64,000 nt of DNA. It comes from CBDHFN01 sp965262605 (GTDB taxonomy: Bacteria; Pseudomonadota; Alphaproteobacteria; JASGCL01). The translations under genes and the position numbers were made by a program. The stretch's first letter is position 1; each line of letters starts with the position of its first letter. The notes under the pieces are model-generated. The model saw nothing but the letters and a program-made list of their open reading frames with translations. It made no database searches and had not been told where the DNA came from. This document shows, piece after piece, positions 17,294 to 26,096 of this stretch. The stretch is taken from assembly GCA_965262605.1 (NCBI GenBank), contig CBDHFN010000003.1, positions 248,001 to 312,000 of the forward strand. The letters run 5' to 3'.

Positions 17294-17414
17294 AGGGCTT
17301 GAAATAACCTTTTGGTTATTTCAAATGCAAATTGATAAAATCAATTCCCATCAGGGCATAAAATTACCAAATGGTAATTTTATATAGAAATTGAAGTAAT
17401 TCAATTTCTGCCCT
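17294..17414. repeat. Two diverged two-hairpin elements with changed but complementary arms
   Basis: Copy A (17294-17350): closing GGG/CCC, hairpin 1 arm TTGAAATAACC (17299-17309) pairing with GGTTATTTCAA (17314-17324), hairpin 2 arm AATTGAT/ATCAATT. Copy B (17353-17414): closing AGGGC/GCCCT, hairpin 1 arm TAAAATTACCA/TGGTAATTTTA, hairpin 2 arm AGAAATTGAA/TTCAATTTCT. The flanks match the 16.2-kb array: the ACATC before AGGGC (copy B has only CATC) and TTCAACCT after GCCCT, and upstream GCTAACGCAACNGCTC. The arms differ from those copies yet stay fully paired. Confidence 0.85.
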
Positions 17415-17434
17415 TCAACCTTAACAACCCCCTT

Positions 17435-17491
17435 TATAGTCAAAATCTGACCAAGTGATTTATTTTAAATCTATTGGGTATTTTGACTATA
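17435..17491. repeat. Palindromic repeat with perfect 12-bp closing stem
   Basis: TATAGTCAAAAT (17435-17446) pairs perfectly with ATTTTGACTATA (17480-17491). The enclosed segment has an imperfect inner stem (ACCAAGTGATTT with AAATCTATTGGGT). A related copy with altered, better-paired inner arms is at about 48990-49042. It lies 60 bp downstream of the gatA stop on the other strand and could serve as its terminator. Confidence 0.7.
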
Positions 17492-17551
17492 AATAAAAAT
17501 TATGCTGTTTTAGATTTTAATATTTTTTAATAAATCGCAGTAAAATTAATT

Positions 17552-19018
17552 TTAATTAATTTTTAATTTGCCAATTGATTTTTCAATAACCGCCATGGCT
17601 TTAAAAACCGATGATTCGTCAAAAGCAGCACCAATAACTTGCAAACCTAAGGGTAATCCCTTGGAATCTAAACCAATTGGCACTGAACCCGTTGGTAATC
17701 CCGCAATGGACGCAGGCACAGTAAATACATCATTCATATACATTTCAACGGGATCATTGGGTTTTTCATCAATCGCAAACGCCGAACTGGGCGTGGTTGG
17801 TGTTAAGATTGCTTGGCATGTTGTAAAAACATTTTTAAAATCTTCGGCTATTTTAGTGCGCATTTTTTGAGCTTTTAAATAATAAGCATCATAATAACCC
17901 GCCGATAACACAAATGTGCCAATCATGATGCGTCTTTTTACTTCGGCACCAAAACCATCAGCGCGCGTTTGCGCGTATAATTCGTCAAGACTGGGCGCAG
18001 CAATTCGGTGTCCATATCGCACGCCATCATATCGGGCTAAATTACTGGACGCTTCGGCGGGGGCGATAATATAATAAGTTGCCAAGGCGTAATGCGTATG
18101 GGGCAAGCTTACTTCTTGCAAAATTGCTCCAGCCGATTTTAATATTTCTTGACCTTTAAGCCAATTAGCGCGAATTTCTGGCGATAAAGCCGCAATATCA
18201 TATTCTTTGGGTATGCCAATTACCATGCCTTTTACGCCTTGGTTTTGAGCATCTTGCACGGATTTTTGCCAATTTGCCACGAGAATTTGTGCCGAAGTTG
18301 AATCATTTTCATCAAAACCCGCCATAGATTCCAGCATAATTGCCGCATCTTCCACGCTTCTGGCAAAGGGACCCGCTTGGTCTAAAGAACTGGCAAAGGC
18401 AATAATACCGAATCTTGAACATCTGCCATATGTGGGTTTAATGCCGACTATGCCACAAAAACTTGCGGGTTGGCGAATTGAACCACCCGTATCCGTGCCA
18501 AGCGATGCCATCACCGTGCCATCAGCCACGACAACCGCCGAACCACCTGATGAACCACCGGGCACTAAATTTTTTTCTGGGCGATTTGTTTCACGCCATG
18601 GATTAATCGCACCGCCAAAATATGAAGTTAAATTGGTTGATCCCATTGCAAATTCATCGCAATTGGCTTTGCCCAAGGAAATTGCCCCTAAATCTTGAAG
18701 TTTTTGGGTTATGGTTGATTCATATTGCGGAATAAAATTATGCAAAATTTTTGACCCTGCTGTGGTGCGCACGCCCTTAGTGCAAAATAAATCTTTAATC
18801 GCAATGGTAATTCCGTCCAATTTGCGTTTATCCCCAGATGCAATGCGGGCATCGCTTGCTTTAGCTTGAATCAGCGCGTTTTCAGGGGTTTGGGTAATAA
18901 ATCCATTAAGATTCTGATGTTTTTGCATGGAATCAATGGCATTTTTCGTAATTTCTTGCGCCGAAATTTGTTTTGATTCCAGCATTTTGCTTATTTGTGC
19001 GATTGAATAATTTTCCAT
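17552..19018 (-). CDS. gatA: Glutamyl-tRNA(Gln)/Asp-tRNA(Asn) amidotransferase subunit A
   Basis: The amidase subunit of GatCAB, which converts misacylated Glu-tRNA(Gln) to Gln-tRNA(Gln) in organisms lacking glutaminyl-tRNA synthetase. The 488-residue protein has the amidase signature catalytic triad: Lys in TIAIKDLFC, cis-Ser in GGSSGGSAVVVADG and nucleophilic Ser in GTDTGGSIRQPAS. gatC lies immediately upstream (2-nt gap); gatB is not in the window. A tRNA-Gln gene lies 5 kb away. Confidence 0.95.
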   Translation of the reverse strand: MENYSIAQISKMLESKQISAQEITKNAIDSMQKHQNLNGFITQTPENALIQAKASDARIASGDKRKLDGITIAIKDLFCTKGVRTTAGSKILHNFIPQYESTITQKLQDLGAISLGKANCDEFAMGSTNLTSYFGGAINPWRETNRPEKNLVPGGSSGGSAVVVADGTVMASLGTDTGGSIRQPASFCGIVGIKPTYGRCSRFGIIAFASSLDQAGPFARSVEDAAIMLESMAGFDENDSTSAQILVANWQKSVQDAQNQGVKGMVIGIPKEYDIAALSPEIRANWLKGQEILKSAGAILQEVSLPHTHYALATYYIIAPAEASSNLARYDGVRYGHRIAAPSLDELYAQTRADGFGAEVKRRIMIGTFVLSAGYYDAYYLKAQKMRTKIAEDFKNVFTTCQAILTPTTPSSAFAIDEKPNDPVEMYMNDVFTVPASIAGLPTGSVPIGLDSKGLPLGLQVIGAAFDESSVFKAMAVIEKSIGKLKIN

Positions 19019-19020
19019 GT

Positions 19021-19317
19021 TTAACCCACAACCTTTGGCACAACAAAAAAACCATAATCATCAAGTAAAATAGTTTCGGGACCATTTTTCAAGATTTCAT
19101 CGGCATTATTGGGCATTTTAACCATGTCTTGACGCAAGCGTTGATTCATATCCGCCACCGAAGTCAGCGGTTCCACGCCCGTTAAATCCACTTGATTTAA
19201 TTCAGCGACCATATCCAAAATCGCGGATAATTCGCCCGCATATATTTTTGCTTCCTCAGCGCTTAGGGCAAGGCGTGATAAATGCGCGATTTTTGCGATA
19301 GTTGCTTCGTTAATCAT
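19021..19317 (-). CDS. gatC: Glutamyl-tRNA(Gln) amidotransferase subunit C
   Basis: The small belt subunit that wraps around GatA and GatB. It has about 98 residues with the family pattern IAKIAHLSRLALSAEEAKIYAGEL and GVEPLTSV, ending VVPKVVG. The longer frame from 19362 adds 15 non-conserved residues; ATG 19317 is preceded by GAGGA at good spacing and is used. It is the first gene of a gatC-gatA unit with a 2-nt gap. Confidence 0.92.
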   Translation of the reverse strand: MINEATIAKIAHLSRLALSAEEAKIYAGELSAILDMVAELNQVDLTGVEPLTSVADMNQRLRQDMVKMPNNADEILKNGPETILLDDYGFFVVPKVVG

Positions 19318-19442
19318 GATATTCCTCATTATTAAATCTTGCCATAACGCAATTTTCGGCATTTGTCAAATATTTCTGTTTTTTTATTGCAATTTAATTG
19401 CTTTGTCGTTAAGATTATTTTAAATTAAATTTAGGAAATATC

Positions 19443-20636
19443 ATGCTTGCAACCCGACTTTCATATATTAAACCATCACCAACCATTGCGGTTACCACTA
19501 AAACATTGGAATTGCAACGGGCGGGGCGTGATATAATCGCGCTGGGCGCGGGTGAGCCTGATTTTGACACGCCGCCCCATATTGTTGAAGCGGCATATAA
19601 AGCCATGAAGGAGGGTAAAACCCGCTATACTGCGGCGGCGGGTTTGCCGCAATTTCGTGAAGCAGTCGTGCGCAAATTAGCGCGCGATAACCAATTATCA
19701 TATACGCCCGATGAAATTCATGTCGGTGTTGGTGGCAAGCAAATTATCTTTAACGCGTTTTTAGCCACTATTAATAAAGGAGATGAGGTAATTATCCCCG
19801 CGCCCTATTGGGTAAGCTATGCCGATATTGTTGCCTTGTTTGAAGGGGTGCCCGTATTGGTCAATGGTGATAAAAATAACCAATTTAAAATTTCTGCAGA
19901 ACAATTACAAGCCGCCATTACGCCCAAGACAAAATGGTTAATTTTATGTAATCCATCAAATCCGACGGGTGGCGGTTATGATTTAGCTGATTTGCAGGCT
20001 TTTGGTAAAGTTCTTGATAATCACCCCCAAGTTCATATTTTATCGGACGAAATTTATGAATTTTTAGTTTTCGGCGATTTTAAATTTCATGCTTTTGCCG
20101 CGGCAAATCCGCATCTAAAAGAACGCACCTTAACGCTTAACGGGCTTTCCAAGGCTTATTGCATGACGGGTTGGCGGGTCGGTTATGGCGCAGGGTCAAA
20201 AAAATTAATATCCGCGATGAATATGGTGCAATCGCAATCATGCACGCATACTTCAACCATCAGTCAATGGGCGGGCGTGGCGGCTTTGGACGGCACGCAT
20301 GATTTTATCGCCGTGCATAATAAAAAATTCCAAGAACGGCGCGATTTATGTTGCGAAGCCTTAAATAAAATCAAGGGAATTTCCGTGCAAACGCCGATTG
20401 GTGCTTTTTATGTATATCCATCATGCGCGGGCATTATCGGCAAAAAATATGGCGATTATGTGATAAATACCGATACAGATTTAGTCAATTACCTGCTTGA
20501 ACACGGCAATGTTGCTGTAGTGCAAGGCGAAGCCTTTGGCATGTCGCCATTTTTCCGTATTTCATATGCAACCAGCAACGAAAAATTAACCGAAGCCATG
20601 CGCCGAATTACCGACGCGATTAATCTATTATCATGA
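19443..20636 (+). CDS. aspC: Aspartate aminotransferase family (class I) enzyme
   Basis: A PLP enzyme of 397 residues from the alphaproteobacterial class I aspartate aminotransferase group, transferring the amino group between aspartate and 2-oxoglutarate; some members also act on prephenate. Seen are AGEPDFDTPPHI near the N-terminus, NPSNPTGG, LSDEIYEFLVF (PLP ring Asp/Tyr), the Schiff-base Lys237 in GLSKAYCMTGWRVGY, and the substrate carboxylate Arg in FFRISYATS. The stop overlaps the cysS start (ATGA), so the genes are translationally coupled. TTAGGAAATATC precedes the start. Confidence 0.92.
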   Translation: MLATRLSYIKPSPTIAVTTKTLELQRAGRDIIALGAGEPDFDTPPHIVEAAYKAMKEGKTRYTAAAGLPQFREAVVRKLARDNQLSYTPDEIHVGVGGKQIIFNAFLATINKGDEVIIPAPYWVSYADIVALFEGVPVLVNGDKNNQFKISAEQLQAAITPKTKWLILCNPSNPTGGGYDLADLQAFGKVLDNHPQVHILSDEIYEFLVFGDFKFHAFAAANPHLKERTLTLNGLSKAYCMTGWRVGYGAGSKKLISAMNMVQSQSCTHTSTISQWAGVAALDGTHDFIAVHNKKFQERRDLCCEALNKIKGISVQTPIGAFYVYPSCAGIIGKKYGDYVINTDTDLVNYLLEHGNVAVVQGEAFGMSPFFRISYATSNEKLTEAMRRITDAINLLS

Positions 20637-22015
20637 AATTCACCAATTCAAAAACCAGAATATTAGAGGATTTTACCGCAAAATACCCGATAAATTCTGA
20701 TAAAATTATTGGCATGTATGTTTGTGGTCCCACAGTATATGATGAAATTCATATTGGCAATGCGCGCCCATTGGTAATTTTTGATTTATTATTTCGGTTG
20801 CTAAGCCATTTATATGGCAAGAATCGCGTGATTTATGTCAGGAATATCACCGATGTTGACGATAAAATTAATAACCGCGCCCATGAATTAGGCATTAATA
20901 TCAGCGAATTAACCGAATCCACCACGATAAATTATCATATTCAATGCCAAAAATTAAATTGCTTGCCGCCAAATTTTGAACCAAAGGCAACGGCGCATAT
21001 TCCCCAAATGTTAGCAATTATCGCCAAATTAATCGCTAATGGTCATGCTTATCAAGCATCGGGGCATGTATTATTTGATACAACCACCATGGCTGATTAT
21101 GGTATATTCGCGAACCGAAGCCAAGAAGATATTATTCATGGCGCACGCGTTGAAGTTGCACCATATAAAAAAAATCCCGCCGATTTTATTTTGTGGAAAC
21201 CCGCCGAATCCGAAGAAGCCGTGGGTTGGGATAGTGATTATGGTTATGGCAGACCCGGTTGGCATTTAGAATGCTCCGCCATGGCGCATGAATATTTGGG
21301 GGCAAATTTTGCGATTCATGGTGGCGGGCAAGATTTATTATTTCCGCATCATCAAAATGAAATTGCGCAATCTTGTTGCGCATTTAAGGGCAGTGAATTT
21401 GCTGATTTTTGGCTTCATAATGGCTTTGTCATGGTTGATGGCGAAAAAATGTCCAAATCTTTGGGTAATTTTTGCACTGTCAAGCAATTAACCGACGAAT
21501 GGGGCGGGCAGGTGATACGATATTATTTGTTAAGCGCGCAATATCGCGGTCCCCTTGATTTTCAACGCAACCGACTTGCGGAAATTTACGATATTATTAA
21601 TCGCTTAAATTTTTGCCTTGCCAGCCATGCGAAAAGCTTTGAATTGCGAAATTCTGCGATTTTATTGGGTAAAGATAAAATTATTCAAGCTTGCGCGCAA
21701 GATTTAAATACCGCCAATGCTTTAACTGCGCTTAATGAATTATGGCAAGAATTTAATAACCATAAAAATGCCGAAAATTATAATGCGCTTTGGGGTGCCG
21801 TGCAAATTCTTGGCTTAGAGAATAATGAATTTATCCATGATGCCCAAATCAACCAATTTATTCACAATCAATTGCAACTGCGCACCGCCGCAAAATTAGC
21901 AAAAAATTTTCAATCCGCCGATGAAATTCGTGATAAATTAACAAATTTGGGCGTTTTAATTGCCGATTCAATGTCTGGCACTGATTTTATGATTTCTAAG
22001 CCGATTATTTTTTAA
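20633..22015 (+). CDS. cysS: Cysteinyl-tRNA synthetase
   Basis: A class I aminoacyl-tRNA synthetase of 460 residues. The zinc-binding Cys31 lies in MYVCGPTVYD, the HIGH motif is HIGN (residues 40-43) and KMSKS is at 272-276. GWHLECSAMA and HGGGQDLLFPHHQNEIAQS supply further zinc ligands. The C-terminal DALR region is short but complete (AKNFQSADEIRDKLTNLGV). It overlaps aspC by 4 nt. Confidence 0.96.
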   Translation: MKFTNSKTRILEDFTAKYPINSDKIIGMYVCGPTVYDEIHIGNARPLVIFDLLFRLLSHLYGKNRVIYVRNITDVDDKINNRAHELGINISELTESTTINYHIQCQKLNCLPPNFEPKATAHIPQMLAIIAKLIANGHAYQASGHVLFDTTTMADYGIFANRSQEDIIHGARVEVAPYKKNPADFILWKPAESEEAVGWDSDYGYGRPGWHLECSAMAHEYLGANFAIHGGGQDLLFPHHQNEIAQSCCAFKGSEFADFWLHNGFVMVDGEKMSKSLGNFCTVKQLTDEWGGQVIRYYLLSAQYRGPLDFQRNRLAEIYDIINRLNFCLASHAKSFELRNSAILLGKDKIIQACAQDLNTANALTALNELWQEFNNHKNAENYNALWGAVQILGLENNEFIHDAQINQFIHNQLQLRTAAKLAKNFQSADEIRDKLTNLGVLIADSMSGTDFMISKPIIF

Positions 22016-22032
22016 TTTATTCAGTTTTTGCA

Positions 22033-23145
22033 TTAAAATCGCATCGCTGATTTAAAACCAATATTGCTGGTTAGGCTTGGTGCTTTGACTTTTATATTAT
22101 CAATTATTTGCGTTTTAGCATCATAGGATAATCCATAGGAAAATCCCGCCATTAAACCATCATTTTCATAATTTAAGCCGGTTTCAATTTTTGCATATGG
22201 GAAAATTTCGCTATTTGCCTGCGTAATGCCTTTGGTATTATCAGTTCTAAAAAAGCTATTTTCTGATTGTTGTTCATAACCCATGCCCGCACCAATGCTG
22301 ATTTCATGCGAAAAACCGCCATCGGTTTTAAAACTTGTGATGCCTGCCGTTGGACCAAAACGAAAAATTTGCACTAAGCCATTGCTATAAAATGTGCTAT
22401 CTTGCAAAGAACCATTGCCATGATTAATGGAATTTGCCCGCAATTTATAATTTTCATAAACGCCTTCAAACCCTAATTTGATATTATCAAAATTATAGCC
22501 AAGCGTAAAATTCACGCCATAACCTTGGTCATAGGAAAAACTATATTTCTTGCCATTAACCGAAGCAACCGCATTATGGGGTGAAATATGGCTAAAACCA
22601 AATTTTGAAAATATATAATCATTGGACGAATATACTTTAATTTTTTTGTAATTTTCATGGTCATGTTCGCCAACGGGGGGGCTTGGGCGTAAATCAACCG
22701 AAGGGCTTGAATCGGCAAAAATTGCGGGTGGCGGTGGCGGAGGGGGTGGCGGTGGTGCCATCATGGGCATGGGTGCTTTATTTTTCAGCAATTCTTGCGC
22801 GTCTTTTTTGGCTTGGGTTACGGATTTATCCTCTAAATTTTGCATTAATTTAATATCAGCCGTGTTGATTTTTTTGGCAATGGGTTTTTTAACGGGCAAT
22901 TTAACCGTCTTGGCATTTTGGGGTTTTGCTGGCATGGTTTTTTTAACCGCTTGCGCTGGTTTTGCGGGTGCGACAATTTTTTGTTCTGGTTTTTTAGCAG
23001 GCTTTTTCTTCGGCATTAATTCCATTAATTCTAAATCATCGGATGTTTCCGCCGTTTTTTTTTCTTGGCTATATAAAATATTTGCGCTTAACAAGCCGCT
23101 TAGCAAAATTGCTAATGATAATTTTGGTAATTGTTTAATATTCAT
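22033..23145 (-). CDS. Outer-membrane beta-barrel protein with Lys/Pro-rich N-terminal linker
   Basis: A 370-residue exported protein. The N-terminal signal peptide (SLAILLSGLLSANILYS) is followed by a low-complexity Lys/Pro/Ala linker (residues 45-110, repeated KKP and KPA units), a run of ten prolines near 135 and then a predicted beta-barrel with alternating aromatic strands (YSFSYDQGYGVNFTLGYNF). It ends in Phe (FKSAMRF), the BAM-recognition type. The charged linker could span or bind peptidoglycan, analogous to linkers in Rickettsiales and Rhizobiales OMPs. Its specific role is unknown. It is divergent from xerC. Confidence 0.75.
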   Translation of the reverse strand: MNIKQLPKLSLAILLSGLLSANILYSQEKKTAETSDDLELMELMPKKKPAKKPEQKIVAPAKPAQAVKKTMPAKPQNAKTVKLPVKKPIAKKINTADIKLMQNLEDKSVTQAKKDAQELLKNKAPMPMMAPPPPPPPPPPAIFADSSPSVDLRPSPPVGEHDHENYKKIKVYSSNDYIFSKFGFSHISPHNAVASVNGKKYSFSYDQGYGVNFTLGYNFDNIKLGFEGVYENYKLRANSINHGNGSLQDSTFYSNGLVQIFRFGPTAGITSFKTDGGFSHEISIGAGMGYEQQSENSFFRTDNTKGITQANSEIFPYAKIETGLNYENDGLMAGFSYGLSYDAKTQIIDNIKVKAPSLTSNIGFKSAMRF

Positions 23146-23272
23146 AAAACACCCAATCAGTAATATTTGTTTCTACAATATCAAGCATACATACAATATA
23201 TTTTGCAATTTGTCAAGTATTAAAATTATTTATTTGATTATACTTGCAAGTATTATTAATAAATGCTATATT

Positions 23273-24217
23273 ATGCTTATGAATAATGAAGAAAATATAA
23301 GATATATTAACAATGATACGGCGGAGCAATTGCAGCAATTTTTGACGCATATCCGCCACCAAAAACGATTTTCTGACCATAGTATAAGTGCATACCAAAT
23401 TGATTTATTAGCCTTTATGGAATTTATCGCCCAGCATAAAGCGCAATTGGTTAATTTGCAATTATTGGGGGAATTGGGCATGTCGGATTTTCGCGCTTGG
23501 TTATCTTATCGGCTTAATAAAAATTATGCTAAATCTTCAACCGCGCGTGCTTTGGCGGCGGTGCGCAGTTTTTATCGCTATTGTGAGAGAATCGGGCTGG
23601 TGAGTAATAAAGCTTTAAAAACACTAAAAACTCCGAAATTAAAGCAATCTGTGCCCAAAGCCATTGACGCGGATAAAACCCTTGCCGTCATGGATAATAT
23701 TGCCAATTTCGCCGAAGAATCATGGGTAAATCATCGCAATTTAGCGATATTTTTATTATTATATGGGTGCGGTTTACGCTTGTCAGAGGCTTTAAATCTG
23801 CAATTATCGCAAATAAAATCGCAAAAAATTTTATATATCATCGGTAAGGGGCAAAAACAGCGTATCGTGCCGATTTTACCCATCGTTGAAAATGCCGTAA
23901 TGGAATATGTAAAATCATGCCCATTTGCCATTGAACCCGAAGGAATTTTATTTTATGGCGTTAAGGGTAAAAAATTATCGCCAAGGCTGGTGCAATTGGC
24001 AATGGAGCAAATGCGCCATCAATGCGGTTTAGAAGACACGGCAACGCCCCACGCTTTGCGGCATAGTTTCGCCACGCATTTATTGGCAAATGGCGGTGAT
24101 TTGCGTTCTGTGCAAGAATTATTGGGGCATTCTTCGCTTTCAACAACCATGCGATATACTAAGGTTGATTTAGATTCCTTAATGCGCACTTACGCCAAAG
24201 CGCACCCGCGCGCTTAA
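23273..24217 (+). CDS. xerC: Tyrosine recombinase XerC/XerD
   Basis: A site-specific recombinase of about 314 residues that resolves chromosome dimers at dif. The N-terminal SAM-like domain is followed by the catalytic domain: Arg169 in GCGLRLSEAL, HALRHSFATHLL (His and Arg), LGHSS with His, and nucleophilic Tyr295 in MRYTKVD. ATG 23273 or 23279 is the likely start; the frame stays open to 22763, but that part is antisense to the divergent OMP gene. No att-like flanks or other phage genes are seen, so a chromosomal Xer role is preferred over an integrase. Confidence 0.85.
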   Translation: MLMNNEENIRYINNDTAEQLQQFLTHIRHQKRFSDHSISAYQIDLLAFMEFIAQHKAQLVNLQLLGELGMSDFRAWLSYRLNKNYAKSSTARALAAVRSFYRYCERIGLVSNKALKTLKTPKLKQSVPKAIDADKTLAVMDNIANFAEESWVNHRNLAIFLLLYGCGLRLSEALNLQLSQIKSQKILYIIGKGQKQRIVPILPIVENAVMEYVKSCPFAIEPEGILFYGVKGKKLSPRLVQLAMEQMRHQCGLEDTATPHALRHSFATHLLANGGDLRSVQELLGHSSLSTTMRYTKVDLDSLMRTYAKAHPRA

Positions 24218-24272
24218 AGTTAATTGGCTTTATAATTCTTAAACAACTGGCACTATATAGATAATTTTTTTA

Positions 24273-24301
24273 TTTAATATTGATATAAAATATAGTATAA
24301 T
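24273..24301 (+). promoter_or_regulatory. Putative sigma-70 promoter of xsc
   Basis: A perfect -10 hexamer TATAAT at 24296-24301 lies 32 bp upstream of the xsc start. A weak -35-like TTTAAT is at 24273-24278 with 17-bp spacing. This is AT-rich DNA, so chance -10 matches are common. Confidence 0.35.
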
Positions 24302-24332
24302 AGCGATAAATTAACAAAATTAAGGAATACCC

Positions 24333-26057
24333 ATGACAAAAATGACCCCCTCAGAAGCGTTCGTAGAAACATTAGTTTCGCGTGGCGTAGATACAATTTT
24401 CGGCATTGTTGGCTCAGCCTATATGGATGCGCTTGACTTATTTCCCGCCGCAGGAATCAGATTTATTCCCACCCAGCATGAACAAGGCGCGGGACATATG
24501 GCTGATGGCTTTTCGCGCGCATCAGGCAGGCACGGCGTTTGTATTGCGCAAAATGGTCCCGGCATCACAAATTTTGTAACCGCGATTGCGGCTGCTTATT
24601 GGGCGCATTCTCCTGTTTTATGTATTACCCCCGAAACTGGCACAGCAACCCAAGGCTTAGGCGGTTTTCAAGAAACTGAACAATTACCATTTTTTGAAAA
24701 AATCACCAAATATCAAGCCCATGTTAATCGCGCCGATCGCATGGCGGAATTTACCGCGCGCGCTTTGGACAGGGCAATGTTATTACGCGGTCCAACGCAA
24801 TTAAATATTCCGCGCGATTTCTTTTATGGCGAATATGATTATGAAATACCAAAATTAGTGCAAGTTGAACAACCCGCGGGCGGACCAAATTCCATTGCCC
24901 AAGCCGTTGAAGCAATTAAAAGCGCAAAATTCCCAGTTATCGTCAGTGGTGGCGGTGTGGTTATGTCGGGCGCAGTTAAAGAAGTCGTTGGCTTAGCAGA
25001 ATATCTGCATGCCCCCGTTGTTAATAGCTATCTGCATAATGATTCATTCCCTGCTTCGCACGAATTATGGTGCGGTCCCTTGGGCTATCAAGGTTCAAAA
25101 GCTGCCATGAAATTAATCGCCCAAGCCGATGTTGTCATCGCAATTGGCACAAGATTAGGACCATTCGGCACGCTGCCGCAACATGGCATTGATTACTGGC
25201 CTAAAAATGCTAAAATCATTCAAATTGATAATAACCCTGAAATGTTGGGATTGGTAAAACAAATTACCATGGGTATCAATGGCGATGCTAAAGCAACCAC
25301 GAAAGTTATTTTAGATAGTTTGCAAACTAATAATGAAAAAACTCAAGCCCACGCCAATAAAAAAGCCCGCAATGACGAAATTTCTAAGCAAAAAAAGGCT
25401 TGGGAAGAAGAGTTAAATACATGGGGGCAAGGCACATCTTCGCCGATTAATCCACGGCGCGCTTTACGCGAATTGGAAAAAGCAATGCCGAAAAATGCCA
25501 TGATTTCCACGGATATTGGTAATATTTGTTCGGTATCTAACAGCTATTTGCGTTTTGAAGAACCAAATTCCATGTTCGCCGCGATGAGTTTTGGCAATTG
25601 TGGTTATTCGTTCCCATCAGCGATTGGCGCAAAAGTTGCCCGTCCCGACCGACCAGCGGTTGCCTATGTTGGCGATGGCGCATGGGGCATGAGTCTTAAC
25701 GAAAGTTTAACTTGCGTGCGTGAAAATATTCCCGTTGTTGTCGTTGTCTTTAATAATGGACAATGGGGCGCGGAAAAGAAAAACCAAGTTGATTATTATG
25801 ATAACCGCTTCATCGGCACGAATATTGAAAACCCATCTTTTGCAGAAATTTGTATTGCAATGGGGGGTAATGGCATTCGCGTAGACCATCCCGACCAAAT
25901 CGGTGATGCCGTTAAAAAAGCGATTGCGTCCAATAAACACACCGTGGTTGAAGTTTGCGTAACTCAAGAATTGGGTGACCCATTTCGCCGTGATGCGTTA
26001 AAACCACCGGTGCGGTTTTTGAAAAAATATCAGCATTTAACACCAACCAAAGCTTAA
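24333..26057 (+). CDS. xsc: Sulfoacetaldehyde acetyltransferase
   Basis: A thiamine-diphosphate enzyme that converts sulfoacetaldehyde and phosphate to acetyl phosphate and sulfite, the key desulfonation step of taurine and isethionate breakdown. The 574-residue protein has the Xsc N-terminus MTPSEAFVETLV followed by IFGIVGSAYMDALDLFPAAG, the cofactor-activating Glu in HEQGAGHMADG, and a C-terminal ThDP/Mg site GDGAWGM (about 447) ... NNGQWG. These segments separate it from acetolactate synthase. A strong terminator follows. No pta or sulfonate transporter genes are adjacent. The product sulfite would need oxidation, for which a SoeB-like protein is present at 58539. Confidence 0.92.
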   Translation: MTKMTPSEAFVETLVSRGVDTIFGIVGSAYMDALDLFPAAGIRFIPTQHEQGAGHMADGFSRASGRHGVCIAQNGPGITNFVTAIAAAYWAHSPVLCITPETGTATQGLGGFQETEQLPFFEKITKYQAHVNRADRMAEFTARALDRAMLLRGPTQLNIPRDFFYGEYDYEIPKLVQVEQPAGGPNSIAQAVEAIKSAKFPVIVSGGGVVMSGAVKEVVGLAEYLHAPVVNSYLHNDSFPASHELWCGPLGYQGSKAAMKLIAQADVVIAIGTRLGPFGTLPQHGIDYWPKNAKIIQIDNNPEMLGLVKQITMGINGDAKATTKVILDSLQTNNEKTQAHANKKARNDEISKQKKAWEEELNTWGQGTSSPINPRRALRELEKAMPKNAMISTDIGNICSVSNSYLRFEEPNSMFAAMSFGNCGYSFPSAIGAKVARPDRPAVAYVGDGAWGMSLNESLTCVRENIPVVVVVFNNGQWGAEKKNQVDYYDNRFIGTNIENPSFAEICIAMGGNGIRVDHPDQIGDAVKKAIASNKHTVVEVCVTQELGDPFRRDALKPPVRFLKKYQHLTPTKA

Positions 26058-26066
26058 TTAAAGCGA

Positions 26067-26096
26067 CAGGGGGATGAAAATCCCCCTGCATTTTTT
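26067..26096 (+). terminator. Rho-independent terminator after xsc
   Basis: Stem CAGGGGGAT (26067-26075), loop GAAA, stem ATCCCCCTG (26080-26088), then CATTTTTT. The T tract ends exactly at the ybgC start codon (26097), so ybgC must be translated from read-through, an internal promoter or an altered fold. Confidence 0.85.

Noticed and set aside
18580..18600. parS-like site (GTTTCACG) within gatA
   Set aside because: Only one half of the TGTTTCACGTGAAACA palindrome matches and it lies in conserved coding sequence.
22763..23272. Long N-terminal extension of the xerC reading frame
   Set aside because: It is antisense to the Lys/Pro-rich linker and signal peptide of the divergent OMP gene and has no homology to Xer proteins; low complexity on the other strand keeps the frame open.
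23273..24217. Integrase of a prophage or integrative element
   Set aside because: No attachment repeats, phage genes or tRNA target adjoin the gene, and the length and motifs fit chromosomal XerC/D.
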